Positions 8,087 to 15,330 of a stretch of 36,644 bases of DNA are shown piece by piece. Both the position numbers and the translations under genes were made by a program. Origin of the DNA: Lactobacillus equicursoris DSM 19284 = JCM 14600 = CIP 110162 (GTDB taxonomy: Bacteria > Bacillota > Bacilli > Lactobacillales > Lactobacillaceae); NCBI RefSeq assembly GCF_001434815.1, contig NZ_AZDU01000011.1, forward strand, positions 1 through 36,644, read 5' to 3'. The first letter of the stretch is position 1, and each line of letters starts with the position of its first letter. A model generated the notes under the pieces. It saw only the letters and a program-made list of their open reading frames with translations, ran no database searches and was not told the origin of the DNA.

Positions 8087-8947
8087 ATGAACTACCATTT
8101 TTCCTTGATTTACCCGGACCGGGAGGCGGCATCTGTCAGCGATTTGCTGCGGGAGCTCCTGGTTCCTCGTAAGTGGCGGCATTTTTTACGCATTGAAAAA
8201 AAGGTCCTGGTGAACGGACAGTATTTGAACTTCAACGAGCTGGTTAAGCCCGGCGACACGGTGACGCTGGACCTGAACCAGGTGGAGTCTCTTCAAGGGG
8301 ACTACCCGGCGAGCGGCAGCATGCCGGACATCGTCTATGAAGACGACAACATCCTGATTATCAACAAGCCTAAGGGGCAAAAGACCCACCCCAACCAGGG
8401 GGAAAACGGGACGGCGCTAAACGACTGCGCCACCTATCTGGGTTATAGTCCCTACATCGTCCACCGCCTGGACATGCTGACCGGAGGTCTTTTGCTCGTG
8501 GCCAAAAATCCGGCAGTGGTACCGATCTTGAACAGACAGCTGATTTCGAAGACCCTGAAACGCGACTACGTGGCGGAGGTAGACCTGTTGTCGCCGCTTA
8601 ACGTGGGCGCGGCGGGCACGATCTCGCTGAAGGTTGGACAGGATCCGGATGACCAGAGAAAGCGCATGGTGCGGGAAGACGGCCTGCGCGCCGTTACCCA
8701 CTACCAGGTGCTGGCGGTAGATGAGGCCAAGCGGCGGGCGCGAGTCGCCCTGTCGCTTGAGACGGGCCGGACCCACCAGATTCGGGTACACCTGGCTGCG
8801 TCTGGCTGGCCAATTGTCGGGGACCCGCTTTATAACCCCTTGGCCGCGGGCTCAGATGAAGATTTGCAGCTGACGGCCTGGCGGCTGTCTTTCACCAAGC
8901 CCTTTTCCTTTGACCGGGTGACCGTGGTCTTGCCGGATCAGGGTTAA
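8087..8947 (+). CDS. RluA-family pseudouridine synthase
   Basis: The 286-residue protein has an S4-like N-terminal region (about 15-62, VSDLLRELL to KPGDTV) and a pseudouridine synthase catalytic domain. That domain has the RluA signature HRLDMLTGGLLL (126-137, catalytic D129) and the closing motif TGRTHQIRVHLA. These enzymes isomerise uridine in rRNA or tRNA. The RluC/RluD/YhcT subgroup cannot be told from sequence alone, so the RNA target is left open. The ATG has AGAGG upstream and diverges from the PBP operon. I see no convincing terminator directly after the stop. A hairpin TTCCCTA/TAGGGAA at 8948-8965 lacks a T tract, so the transcript may run through the 31-bp repeat region to the terminator at 9376. 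Confidence 0.92.
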   Translation: MNYHFSLIYPDREAASVSDLLRELLVPRKWRHFLRIEKKVLVNGQYLNFNELVKPGDTVTLDLNQVESLQGDYPASGSMPDIVYEDDNILIINKPKGQKTHPNQGENGTALNDCATYLGYSPYIVHRLDMLTGGLLLVAKNPAVVPILNRQLISKTLKRDYVAEVDLLSPLNVGAAGTISLKVGQDPDDQRKRMVREDGLRAVTHYQVLAVDEAKRRARVALSLETGRTHQIRVHLAASGWPIVGDPLYNPLAAGSDEDLQLTAWRLSFTKPFSFDRVTVVLPDQG

Positions 8948-8984
8948 TTCCCTATTTTTAGGGAAACTGTCGGTTGACCGAGTC

Positions 8985-9077
8985 CTTTTTTAAAAAATAT
9001 CCCAAAACTATGCAAGACGACAAAAAAATTTCCCTTTTCTATGCAACACTCCAGATTTTCCCCCTAAAATTATGCAT
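8985..9077 (-). repeat. Left (inverted) arm of the 31-bp repeat cluster, 3 units
   Basis: ATGCA(A/T) occurs at 9010, 9041 and 9072, exactly 31 nt apart. Read on the minus strand, two units begin TTGCATAG and one begins ATGCATAAT, followed by a G run (GGGA or GGGGGA) and a T- or A-rich linker. This arm is inverted relative to the 9205-9345 arm. Confidence 0.75.
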
Positions 9078-9204
9078 GACTTCTCAATTTCATCCAATTT
9101 TTCCTGCACATTTGCTTTTCAGCATTAAATAAACTATACGCTTGCTGATATTGCATAGAGTTCTGGCTTTGATTAAAAAATTTCGGGACCTATAAAGTCA
9201 TCTA
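9078..9204. other. Spacer between the two repeat arms
   Basis: This AT-rich 127 bp separates the inverted and direct arms of the 31-bp repeat. It contains a lone TTGCATAG at 9151 and a degenerate TTTCGGGACC at 9181, perhaps decayed repeat units out of phase with the arms. I see no ORF or promoter here that I can support. Confidence 0.4.
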
Positions 9205-9345
9205 TTGCATACTTTTGGGACATTTTTACCAACCGTTGCAGACTTTTGGGACTTTTTTACCAACCGTTGCAGACTTTTGGGACTTTTTTAGCGACCGTTG
9301 CAGACTTTTGGGACATTTTAGCTGGTCGTTGCATATTTTAGGGAA
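9205..9345 (+). repeat. Right (direct) arm of the 31-bp repeat cluster, 4.5 units
   Basis: Units start at 9205, 9236, 9267, 9298 and 9329, exactly 31 nt apart. Each reads TTGCA(T/G)ACTTTTGGGAC, then a T-rich stretch and (A)CC(A/G)ACCG. The last unit is truncated and diverged (TTGCATATTTTAGGGAAAA). Confidence 0.88.
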
Positions 9346-9375
9346 AACCACCTCCACCAAAATCCAAGACAAAAG

Positions 9376-9410
9376 AAAAAAGATTTCTAGCAAAGCTAGA
9401 AATCTTTTTT
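9376..9410. terminator. Bidirectional rho-independent terminator between convergent genes
   Basis: A perfect 16-bp stem (AAAAAAGATTTCTAGC with its complement) and an AAA loop has T tracts readable on both strands. It ends fba on the minus strand and can end read-through from the pseudouridine synthase on the plus strand. Confidence 0.95.
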
Positions 9411-9425
9411 GCAGCTAACAGAAGA

Positions 9426-10337
9426 TTATTCTTCGTTAAGTGAGCTTCTGTCGAATGAAGCGTCAGCTTCCTTGTCGTCGATTGATGGAGTACCCATCCA
9501 GCTGATCATTTCCTTCATTGAGTCAGTGATAGCTTCAGTACCTGGCAAGAGCAGCTTACGTGGGTCGTAACCCTTCTTGCTCTTGTCTTGGTCCTTGCCT
9601 TCTTCGATGTACTTGCGAGTAGCTTCTTGGAATGCAAGTTGGAATTCAGTGTTGATGTTGATCTTTGAGATACCCAAAGAAATTGCCTTTTCGATTTGGT
9701 CTTGAGGAATACCTGAACCACCGTGCAAAACAAGTGGAGTGTCAGGAACAGCTTCAGCGATTTCCTTAAGACGGTCGAAGTTCAAGCCGCTCCAGCCTTC
9801 TGGGTAAACGCCGTGGATGTTGCCGATACCGCAAGCCAGCTTGTCAACGCCAGCAGCTACGAAAGCCTTAGCGTCTTCAACTGAAGCAAGTTCGCCGGCA
9901 CCTTGGTTTTCACCAATCTTGCCGATTTCAGCTTCAACAGAAATGCCGCGTTCGTGAGCCAGCTTGATGATTTCCTTGGTCTTAGCCAAGTTTTCTTCAG
10001 TTGGCAATGCGTGACCGTCGAACATAACGCTTGAGTAGCCAAGCTTGATACATTCAACAGCTGAGTCGTAGTCACCGTGGTCCAAGTTCAAGATAACTGG
10101 AACTGAGATGTTCATTGAGTCCATTGAGTCTTCTACCAAGTCCTTAACGAGCTTGTAGCCACCCATGTACTTAGCAGCACCAGTTGAAACTTGAATCAAC
10201 AATGGAGTTCTGGTTTCTTCAGCACCACGAAGAAGTGCGCGAGTCCATTCCAAGTTGTTAGTGTTGTAGGCACCAACAGCGTAGTGTTCCTTACGAGCCT
10301 TCTTAAAAATGTCATTACCGTTAACGAAATAAGCCAT
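9426..10337 (-). CDS. fba: Class II fructose-1,6-bisphosphate aldolase
   Basis: The 303-residue zinc-dependent aldolase has characteristic class IIB motifs: NLDHGDY (H87), EAEIG (135-139), GNIHG (H175) and LHGGSG (H205), plus the phosphate-binding NINTEFQ. It cleaves fructose-1,6-bisphosphate to glyceraldehyde-3-phosphate and dihydroxyacetone phosphate in cytoplasmic glycolysis. The ATG follows a strong TAGGAGG Shine-Dalgarno, and the gene has its own promoter and terminator. This fits a highly expressed single-gene transcript. Codon use looks strongly biased (GCT, GTT, AAC and AAG dominate) compared with the surrounding GC-rich genes. The assignment is firm. Confidence 0.97.
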   Translation of the reverse strand: MAYFVNGNDIFKKARKEHYAVGAYNTNNLEWTRALLRGAEETRTPLLIQVSTGAAKYMGGYKLVKDLVEDSMDSMNISVPVILNLDHGDYDSAVECIKLGYSSVMFDGHALPTEENLAKTKEIIKLAHERGISVEAEIGKIGENQGAGELASVEDAKAFVAAGVDKLACGIGNIHGVYPEGWSGLNFDRLKEIAEAVPDTPLVLHGGSGIPQDQIEKAISLGISKININTEFQLAFQEATRKYIEEGKDQDKSKKGYDPRKLLLPGTEAITDSMKEMISWMGTPSIDDKEADASFDRSSLNEE

Positions 10338-10367
10338 AAAATTACCTCCTAAGCTTCTTACATCTAT

Positions 10368-10396
10368 ATTGTACCCAATAATGAATAATTGAGCAA
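10368..10396 (-). promoter_or_regulatory. Sigma-A promoter of fba
   Basis: On the minus strand, -35 TTGCTC (10391-10396) is separated by 17 nt from -10 TACAAT (10368-10373). The predicted start is near 10361, giving a short leader with TAGGAGG before the ATG. Confidence 0.75.
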
Positions 10397-10409
10397 ATAA
10401 AATCTTGAC

Positions 10410-10423
10410 TGTAAGCGTTTTAT
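10410..10423. promoter_or_regulatory. Degenerate cre-like (CcpA) site upstream of fba
   Basis: TGTAAGCGTTTTAT keeps one full cre half-site (TGTAAGCG) and differs from the consensus at two positions. Its centre is about 55 nt upstream of the predicted fba start point. CcpA sites in that position can activate glycolytic genes in lactic acid bacteria. The site is inferred. Confidence 0.4.
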
Positions 10424-10488
10424 ATGATAATTGTTTGTTTCCGTTAACTCTGCGTAAAAATTGCGGATTTTTTTACAAAAATCTCCGT

Positions 10489-10520
10489 GAAAAAAGCTGG
10501 CCGCCTCAGGCAACCAGCTG
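10489..10520 (-). terminator. Terminator of the short L,D-transpeptidase gene
   Basis: On the minus strand an AGCTGG/CCAGCT-type stem with an inner GCCT/AGGC pairing is followed by a T6 tract. It lies 25 nt past the stop codon. Confidence 0.8.
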
Positions 10521-10544
10521 ACTGCTCGTTTAACAATGAACAAG

Positions 10545-11243
10545 TTATTTCATCTTAATTTCGACCCGGCTGCCAACCGGCAGTCCGCCATTCATCCGCT
10601 GCTCATACAGCCACTTGGCATCGCTAACGCTGAGGCGGACGCAGCCGTGGCTGTCTGGCTTCTTGCCTAAAGTAGTCAGGTGGGTGCCGCCCTTATAGCC
10701 GTAGTAGTAGCTCCCGACCTTGACGCCGGACTTAAAGTTGTTGATTGGCACCGAGTGGAAGAGGTAAACGCCGTGGTCGTGGTAGGAAATGTAGTACCGT
10801 GCCCCAACCCCATTATTATTATAAAAAACTTCCCCGCCCTCTTCTTGAATCTTGTAAGTGCCAACCGGGGTGTTGGACTTGCCATTTTTAATGGCGCCAG
10901 CAGACGCGTACATGGTGTAAACCGGCTTGTCGCCGCTCATCACGTAAGCCCGAGAGCCCAAAACCGACACCCGGATCCAGACCTTATTGTACTTACTCAA
11001 GTTTGGATAAGCCCGCTTTTCGCTAGACTTGAGGTAATATTTTCCACTCATGGCCCGCATGTCAGCGGGATCCGGAAACGGCAGCAGCGTCTTCTTTGAA
11101 GCTTTTTTCTCAATTTTTTGGGCAGGCCGGCGCACGTGGCCAGTCCCACCTGCTTCTGGCTGCGGCTCAAAAACCGGGATTAGCATCAAGCAGGTAATAA
11201 TGCCAATTAGTCCCATCCCTAGCAGATTATGGGCCTTACTCAT
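10545..11243 (-). CDS. L,D-transpeptidase (YkuD), short paralogue
   Basis: The protein has 232 residues from the ATG at 11243. An upstream in-frame TTG at 11285 would add 14 lysine-rich residues but has no ribosome-binding site. One hydrophobic segment (about 7-25) anchors or exports the protein. The linker is basic and the C-terminal YkuD domain has H163 in FHSVP and the active-site motif SHGCVR (H199, C201). Such enzymes form 3-3 peptide cross-links in peptidoglycan, or attach proteins to it, using tetrapeptide donors. The region from DPADMRA to SAG is closely related to the long paralogue at 19893-21428, so the two are duplicates flanking the pilus operon. The gene has its own terminator. 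Confidence 0.9.
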   Translation of the reverse strand: MSKAHNLLGMGLIGIITCLMLIPVFEPQPEAGGTGHVRRPAQKIEKKASKKTLLPFPDPADMRAMSGKYYLKSSEKRAYPNLSKYNKVWIRVSVLGSRAYVMSGDKPVYTMYASAGAIKNGKSNTPVGTYKIQEEGGEVFYNNNGVGARYYISYHDHGVYLFHSVPINNFKSGVKVGSYYYGYKGGTHLTTLGKKPDSHGCVRLSVSDAKWLYEQRMNGGLPVGSRVEIKMK

Positions 11244-11383
11244 ATCTATTCTTCTCTCTTCTTTTTTGTCTTTTACTTTTTTCAAAAATTGCCTAGCAAA
11301 AAGATGACAATTTTCAGTATTTCTTATTTACTATTATCTAGCAAAAAACATGAAAAAGATAGTGGACCGCTTTTAAGTTTTAT

Positions 11384-11413
11384 TAAAAAAGAACGAAAGC
11401 AAAGCTTTCGTTC
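11384..11413 (-). terminator. Terminator of the pilus operon
   Basis: The stem GAACGAAAGC / GCTTTCGTTC with an AAA loop is followed on the minus strand by T6. It lies just past the last sortase gene. Confidence 0.92.
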
Positions 11414-11423
11414 TCTTAAGTCA

Positions 11424-11996
11424 TTATCTCTTAGCCGTGACCAGGCTGCAGCGAACCGTATAGCGGGCGGTCCCATCGTAGTTGCAGGTAAAAAGGCTGA
11501 GGTCGTATTTATTATCCACCATCTTTTTAATCGCGGTCGGCTTGATGATTTCCATCTTGGCGACCCGGTAAACGAAGGTGTAGCCGCTGGTGCCCACAAA
11601 GTTGACGGTGTCGCCGATATTCAAGTTGGTCAATTTGCCAAACTGAGTGGTGAAGTTGTGGCCAGCCACCACCCAGTCCCGGTTCTCGGGCTTGCCGTAG
11701 TAAGTCGCCGGCGACACTTCCAGCTGGCTAAAGCGCCACTTGGCAGCTACCGGCAAAGACAAGCCGAGGCTTGGAAAAGACAGGTAGCCGCTATAGGCGG
11801 TGCCATTTACCTTGGCCGTTTTCTTTAAGCTAGGCTTGGCAACCTTGGTCCCGGTCGACGCTTTCAGGGAAGTGACGACCTTTTTGGCAGATGAGCCTGC
11901 TAGGTGGTCTTCAATCAGGTTGTGGCCGAGTAACAGTCCAGCCATCACGATCAAAATGACCCCTAGCAGCATCCTGATTCTGCCTTTTTTTCTCAT
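11424..11996 (-). CDS. Small sortase, last gene of the pilus operon
   Basis: The protein has 190 residues when started at the ATG at 11996, which overlaps the basal pilin stop as ATGA. The longer reading frame upstream has no better site. It has an N-terminal signal anchor (about 9-25), a lysine-rich spacer, and a sortase fold with catalytic H113 (AGHNF), C171 (SLFTC) and R178. The LFTC signature and the absence of a C-terminal membrane helix separate it from the class C enzyme two genes upstream. A likely job is anchoring the finished pilus or one of the LPXTG proteins to the cell wall, or an accessory polymerisation step. I cannot assign a sortase class with certainty. Confidence 0.88.
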   Translation of the reverse strand: MRKKGRIRMLLGVILIVMAGLLLGHNLIEDHLAGSSAKKVVTSLKASTGTKVAKPSLKKTAKVNGTAYSGYLSFPSLGLSLPVAAKWRFSQLEVSPATYYGKPENRDWVVAGHNFTTQFGKLTNLNIGDTVNFVGTSGYTFVYRVAKMEIIKPTAIKKMVDNKYDLSLFTCNYDGTARYTVRCSLVTAKR

Positions 11997-12805
11997 CGCT
12001 CGCTGCTCTCCTGGGCAGCCCAGCCCCAAGTAAAGAAGGTTAAGCCAAGCAGTGCCAATAGCGGGATTGGCCAGTTGAGCTGCCCAGTCTGCGGCAGGCT
12101 CTTGACCACGCGGTTAGTGGCAGATGGCGTCTTCTTGTTTTCCTTAATAGTTGGAACAGCAGGGTGTCGGGGATTGGACTTCACTTTTTTACTGGTGCTT
12201 GGCGTCGACGGCGTCTTGTTGCTGCTTGGAGTAGTCGGCGTCGTCGGGTACTTTGGCAAGGAAGTGATCTTCTTCTTCATCTTGGGCTGAGCAATGATGT
12301 TGCTCATGGATTTGCCGTCAACGGTGTACGGCAAAACGACGCAGAAGGGATTCATCTTCTCATAGCCAGAGGCTGCCGTGTCCTGGGTGACCAGGTAAAC
12401 GGCATCCCCTTCCACATTGACGCTGGCTTCACCAGAATCAGAGATTTGCGCGCTGACCCCAGACAGCTTGCCCTGGTTGGCTGTCACGTACGAAGCCAAA
12501 GTATTGGCAAAGTCGGCGGTCATGATTTGGTCCTGACTCAAAGAGGAGATAGACTTAGTCACGGAGCTGAACTGGCTGGTATATTGGAACTTGCCAGCAC
12601 TGTCTTTCTTAGCGACCTGGTAAACCACCAGGCTGCCGCCCTTGATTGCAACGCCGGTCTGCAGGTCGTGCATCTGAATGGTGATGTTGCTAACATCGGC
12701 CGCGTCAACCCTGTCTGCTTTTTGAAAAACAGGTAAAAGCAAGCAAGGGAGCATGGCCAAGGCCAGGAAAAAGCTGCAAAGTGGATGAGATTTAACTTCT
12801 CTCAA
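11993..12805 (-). CDS. LPQTG-anchored minor (probably basal) pilin
   Basis: This 270-residue secreted protein starts at TTG with a well-placed AGAGGGTGA Shine-Dalgarno. It has a signal peptide (about 1-36, ending DAA), a globular domain of about 140 residues, and a proline/threonine/lysine-rich stalk (about 183-232). The sorting signal is LPQTG at 237-241, followed by a hydrophobic segment and the charged tail SSER. Size, stalk and gene position after the class C sortase match basal pilins of SpaA/SpaC-type pili, which end polymerisation and link the shaft to the wall. It shows clear PilA/SpaB-like organisation, but I did not identify a named domain. Confidence 0.85.
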   Translation of the reverse strand: MREVKSHPLCSFFLALAMLPCLLLPVFQKADRVDAADVSNITIQMHDLQTGVAIKGGSLVVYQVAKKDSAGKFQYTSQFSSVTKSISSLSQDQIMTADFANTLASYVTANQGKLSGVSAQISDSGEASVNVEGDAVYLVTQDTAASGYEKMNPFCVVLPYTVDGKSMSNIIAQPKMKKKITSLPKYPTTPTTPSSNKTPSTPSTSKKVKSNPRHPAVPTIKENKKTPSATNRVVKSLPQTGQLNWPIPLLALLGLTFFTWGWAAQESSER

Positions 12806-12832
12806 GGAATCACCCTCTCTCTACTTAAGAGG

Positions 12833-13648
12833 CTAAGCCTTTCTGGAGTGCTTAACAATTCTAAACAGCCAGAAAAGCACAATCAGAACAAGTATAGTTA
12901 CTACACTATAGTATATAATTTTTTTCAGCGGTAAGTAAAATCTTGAACTGCCTTTTTTACTTTCCGGCAAGTTCTTGACCCGGTGGCCCCGAACCAGCAT
13001 TCTTTCAGTGTTGATGCCGTATGGGGTACAAGTTAAGAGCGTGCAATAGTCTTTCCCCTTTACGATATATAAGTATTTCGTGTTGCGAGGTTTAACGACA
13101 TGTATTGTATCTACCTTATAAGTCAGCTTCTTATTTAAGACCGTGACCATAAAATAGTCGCCCTTCTTGATCTCGTCTAGGTCGGTAAACAAGGTGGCAC
13201 TCGGTAGGCCTCGGTGGCCGACTAAGACCGAGTGGGTCGACTTGCCCCCAACCGGCAGGCTAGTGCCCTTCAGGTGGCCAATTCCGTCACCCAGGATGCT
13301 TTCGGAGGTGCCATGGTAAATTGGCAGGTGGACCTTGATCTTGGGGATGTCGATGAAGGCCATCACGTCGGTACTTGAAAGGCGGAGCTGCTTATTATAT
13401 CCAGGGATCAGGCTTGGATGGTAAAAAGCAGCGGGGTTATTAGCCAGTTCTTGATTATACTGATGGGCTTGTGTCAAAAGTTTCGTCAGGTCTTGCTGGC
13501 TGGTCTTTTTCACGATCCCCGCATAGTTGTTAACGACCGTCCCGTGCATTTTGTTATTGAGATAGTCGGCAATCATGGGGTAAAAAAGGATAGTGAAACC
13601 GGCCAGGATGATGATCAAACGAATGATTAATGACTTATTCTTTTTCAC
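12833..13648 (-). CDS. srtC: Class C (pilus-polymerising) sortase
   Basis: The 271-residue protein has N-terminal (about 7-27) and C-terminal (about 238-263) membrane segments, which is diagnostic of pilus sortases. Catalytic residues are H145 in GHRG, C207 in TLLTC and R216 in the following TPYGINTERM. It joins backbone pilins by an LPXTG Thr-to-Lys isopeptide bond. The start is GTG with AGGA upstream. It lies 12 nt after the backbone pilin and 27 nt before the basal pilin. The lid region before the barrel (about 70-85) has FYHPS and no clear Asp-Pro-aromatic lid motif. The class call is firm. Confidence 0.95.
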   Translation of the reverse strand: MKKNKSLIIRLIIILAGFTILFYPMIADYLNNKMHGTVVNNYAGIVKKTSQQDLTKLLTQAHQYNQELANNPAAFYHPSLIPGYNKQLRLSSTDVMAFIDIPKIKVHLPIYHGTSESILGDGIGHLKGTSLPVGGKSTHSVLVGHRGLPSATLFTDLDEIKKGDYFMVTVLNKKLTYKVDTIHVVKPRNTKYLYIVKGKDYCTLLTCTPYGINTERMLVRGHRVKNLPESKKGSSRFYLPLKKIIYYSVVTILVLIVLFWLFRIVKHSRKA

Positions 13649-13660
13649 TTAAATTCCTAA

Positions 13661-15289
13661 TTATTGCAGCTTCTTCTTCTTGAGGCTTGGGAAGGCAACT
13701 GCGGCAACAACCACCAGGGCACCAACTGCTAAGAAGATGTAGCGGCCCATGCCACCAGTGCTTGGCAAAACTAAGCCAGTGTCGGAAACGTTGTTAACGT
13801 TAGTTGAAACAATACCGCTCTTGGTGTCAGCAGTTAAGCTGTTGTTGTCTACACTCAAAGTCTTCAAAGCAGCACCAGCAGTGTTTTGGCCTTCAAAAGT
13901 TGCAGTAATCTTAAAGGTCACATCATCTGCCTTGTGGTAACCCTTCGGTACCGTAGTTTCGCTAATCTTGTATTCGCCTTGGTCCAATTCCTTGAAGACG
14001 TACTTGTTCTTCACGTTTGAATCAGAACCAGCAACAGCATCGTCTGGGGTTAAGACCTTAACTTCCTTGTATTCGCCGTTTGCATCCTTCTTGTACAGGG
14101 TAAAGCCAGCACCGGCCAAAGCCTTTTGGCCAGTAACCTTGTTAACGTCTAATTCGTAAGTGTAAACCTTGGCGTTCTTGTTGGTAGTTTTACCTTCACC
14201 ACCACTAGTTGGGTTGTTGGAGTAGTGCAATTGAACGTTGTTGACGTTGCCGGCTGCACCGATTACGGCATCCTTGTTCAACTTAGCGTTGTAAGTTACA
14301 ACGATCGTGTCATCAGTTGAAATCTTGTGATCTTCAACCAGCTTCTTGAGGTCCTTCAAGTCAACTCTCAAAGAAGTCGTACCATCGTTATTTTTAGTTA
14401 CAGTTGCCTTCCAATCAGTATCCTTGGTCAGCTTAGTTGCGTTAGTAGCGTTAATCCCCTTAGCGTAGCCGCTAGTTACTTTTTCAGCTTGAACATCGAT
14501 TGAGCTTTCGTCTAAGTCTAAGCCCTTTGGCAGTTCGTCAGTAAAGTAGTAGGTGTAGTTGTCGTATGACTTGATTTGGCTGGAGATGGTCCCAGTGATC
14601 ATGTATGGGATGGTGTCGCCTGCAGCATAGTCAGTAGCGTCAACGTAGCTTCTTGCGCTCTTGTCCTTGTCGCCTTCCAAGACCTTCTTGTGAACGATTG
14701 GAGTGCTAGACTTAACGTTCAAAGTTACGTCCTTATTTACCAAACCGGTAAGCAAAGTTGCTGAGTAGTTGTGTGGGTTGTCAGTATTGTCAGCAGTGGC
14801 GTCAACTAGCAGGTAGTAACCAGCTTCCTTGTCAACGTTGACAGTGTTGTCACCACTGTTAAAAGTCTTATCTGGTTCAAGCTTTGCTGATTGGATGTTC
14901 TTGTACAGCTGGTCAGCAAACTTTCTCATCTCGCTGCTTTCACCAGTGGTTGAGTTGGTTGACTTTTTATTTTCTTCTTTATTCAAAAAAGCCTTAAATG
15001 ACGTAAAGTCTTTTACGCTTGAATCTACTGATTTGGCAGCATCTAAAACAGCCGTTTCATACTTGTCATTCAAAGTATACTTAACGGCATCCTTGTCTTG
15101 GCCGTTAACTTCAGCTGTCATGATACGGTAGCCGTTGTACTTAAAGTCTTTAGCCTTGTCATTGATGGTTAACTTAATGGTTTCTGGAGCGGTGTCCGCC
15201 TTGGCTAAGCCGGGCAGAGCCACAAACACACTGAGCAATAATACTAAGGCACTGAATAAGTGACTCAGCTTGTGTCCGAATTTAGACAT
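13661..15289 (-). CDS. Major (backbone) pilin, SpaA-like, LPSTG-anchored
   Basis: This 542-residue protein has a Sec signal peptide (about 1-31, ...LAKA), an N-terminal domain, two Cna_B/SpaA-type immunoglobulin-like domains, and the sorting signal LPSTG (508-512) plus a hydrophobic segment and a KKKK-containing tail. The lysine in LNVKSSTP (K193), at the junction of the first two domains, is the best candidate for the polymerising pilin lysine. The E-box KISETTVPKGY contains E444, expected to promote an internal isopeptide bond. It lies 41 nt after the tip gene and 12 nt before the class C sortase. It should be the most abundant shaft subunit. Which lysine is used is an inference. Confidence 0.92.
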   Translation of the reverse strand: MSKFGHKLSHLFSALVLLLSVFVALPGLAKADTAPETIKLTINDKAKDFKYNGYRIMTAEVNGQDKDAVKYTLNDKYETAVLDAAKSVDSSVKDFTSFKAFLNKEENKKSTNSTTGESSEMRKFADQLYKNIQSAKLEPDKTFNSGDNTVNVDKEAGYYLLVDATADNTDNPHNYSATLLTGLVNKDVTLNVKSSTPIVHKKVLEGDKDKSARSYVDATDYAAGDTIPYMITGTISSQIKSYDNYTYYFTDELPKGLDLDESSIDVQAEKVTSGYAKGINATNATKLTKDTDWKATVTKNNDGTTSLRVDLKDLKKLVEDHKISTDDTIVVTYNAKLNKDAVIGAAGNVNNVQLHYSNNPTSGGEGKTTNKNAKVYTYELDVNKVTGQKALAGAGFTLYKKDANGEYKEVKVLTPDDAVAGSDSNVKNKYVFKELDQGEYKISETTVPKGYHKADDVTFKITATFEGQNTAGAALKTLSVDNNSLTADTKSGIVSTNVNNVSDTGLVLPSTGGMGRYIFLAVGALVVVAAVAFPSLKKKKLQ

Positions 15290-15330
15290 TCGTTTTTACC
15301 TCTTTCTTTTTTCTCTCTTACTTAGATTAA

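Noticed and set aside
8948-8965. Terminator for the pseudouridine synthase at TTCCCTA/TAGGGAA
   Set aside because: The hairpin is short and no T tract follows.
10405-10433. Plus-strand promoter TTGACT ... TAATTG / GATAAT upstream of fba
   Set aside because: The -10 match is poor or the spacing is 15 nt, and no gene follows on the plus strand.
11285-11285. TTG start for the short L,D-transpeptidase
   Set aside because: No ribosome-binding site; the ATG at 11243 directly precedes the membrane anchor.
11229-11828. 199-residue plus-strand ORF across the end of the pilus operon
   Set aside because: It runs antisense through the sortase gene and two terminators, and has no family resemblance; it is a shadow of the GC-rich opposite strand.
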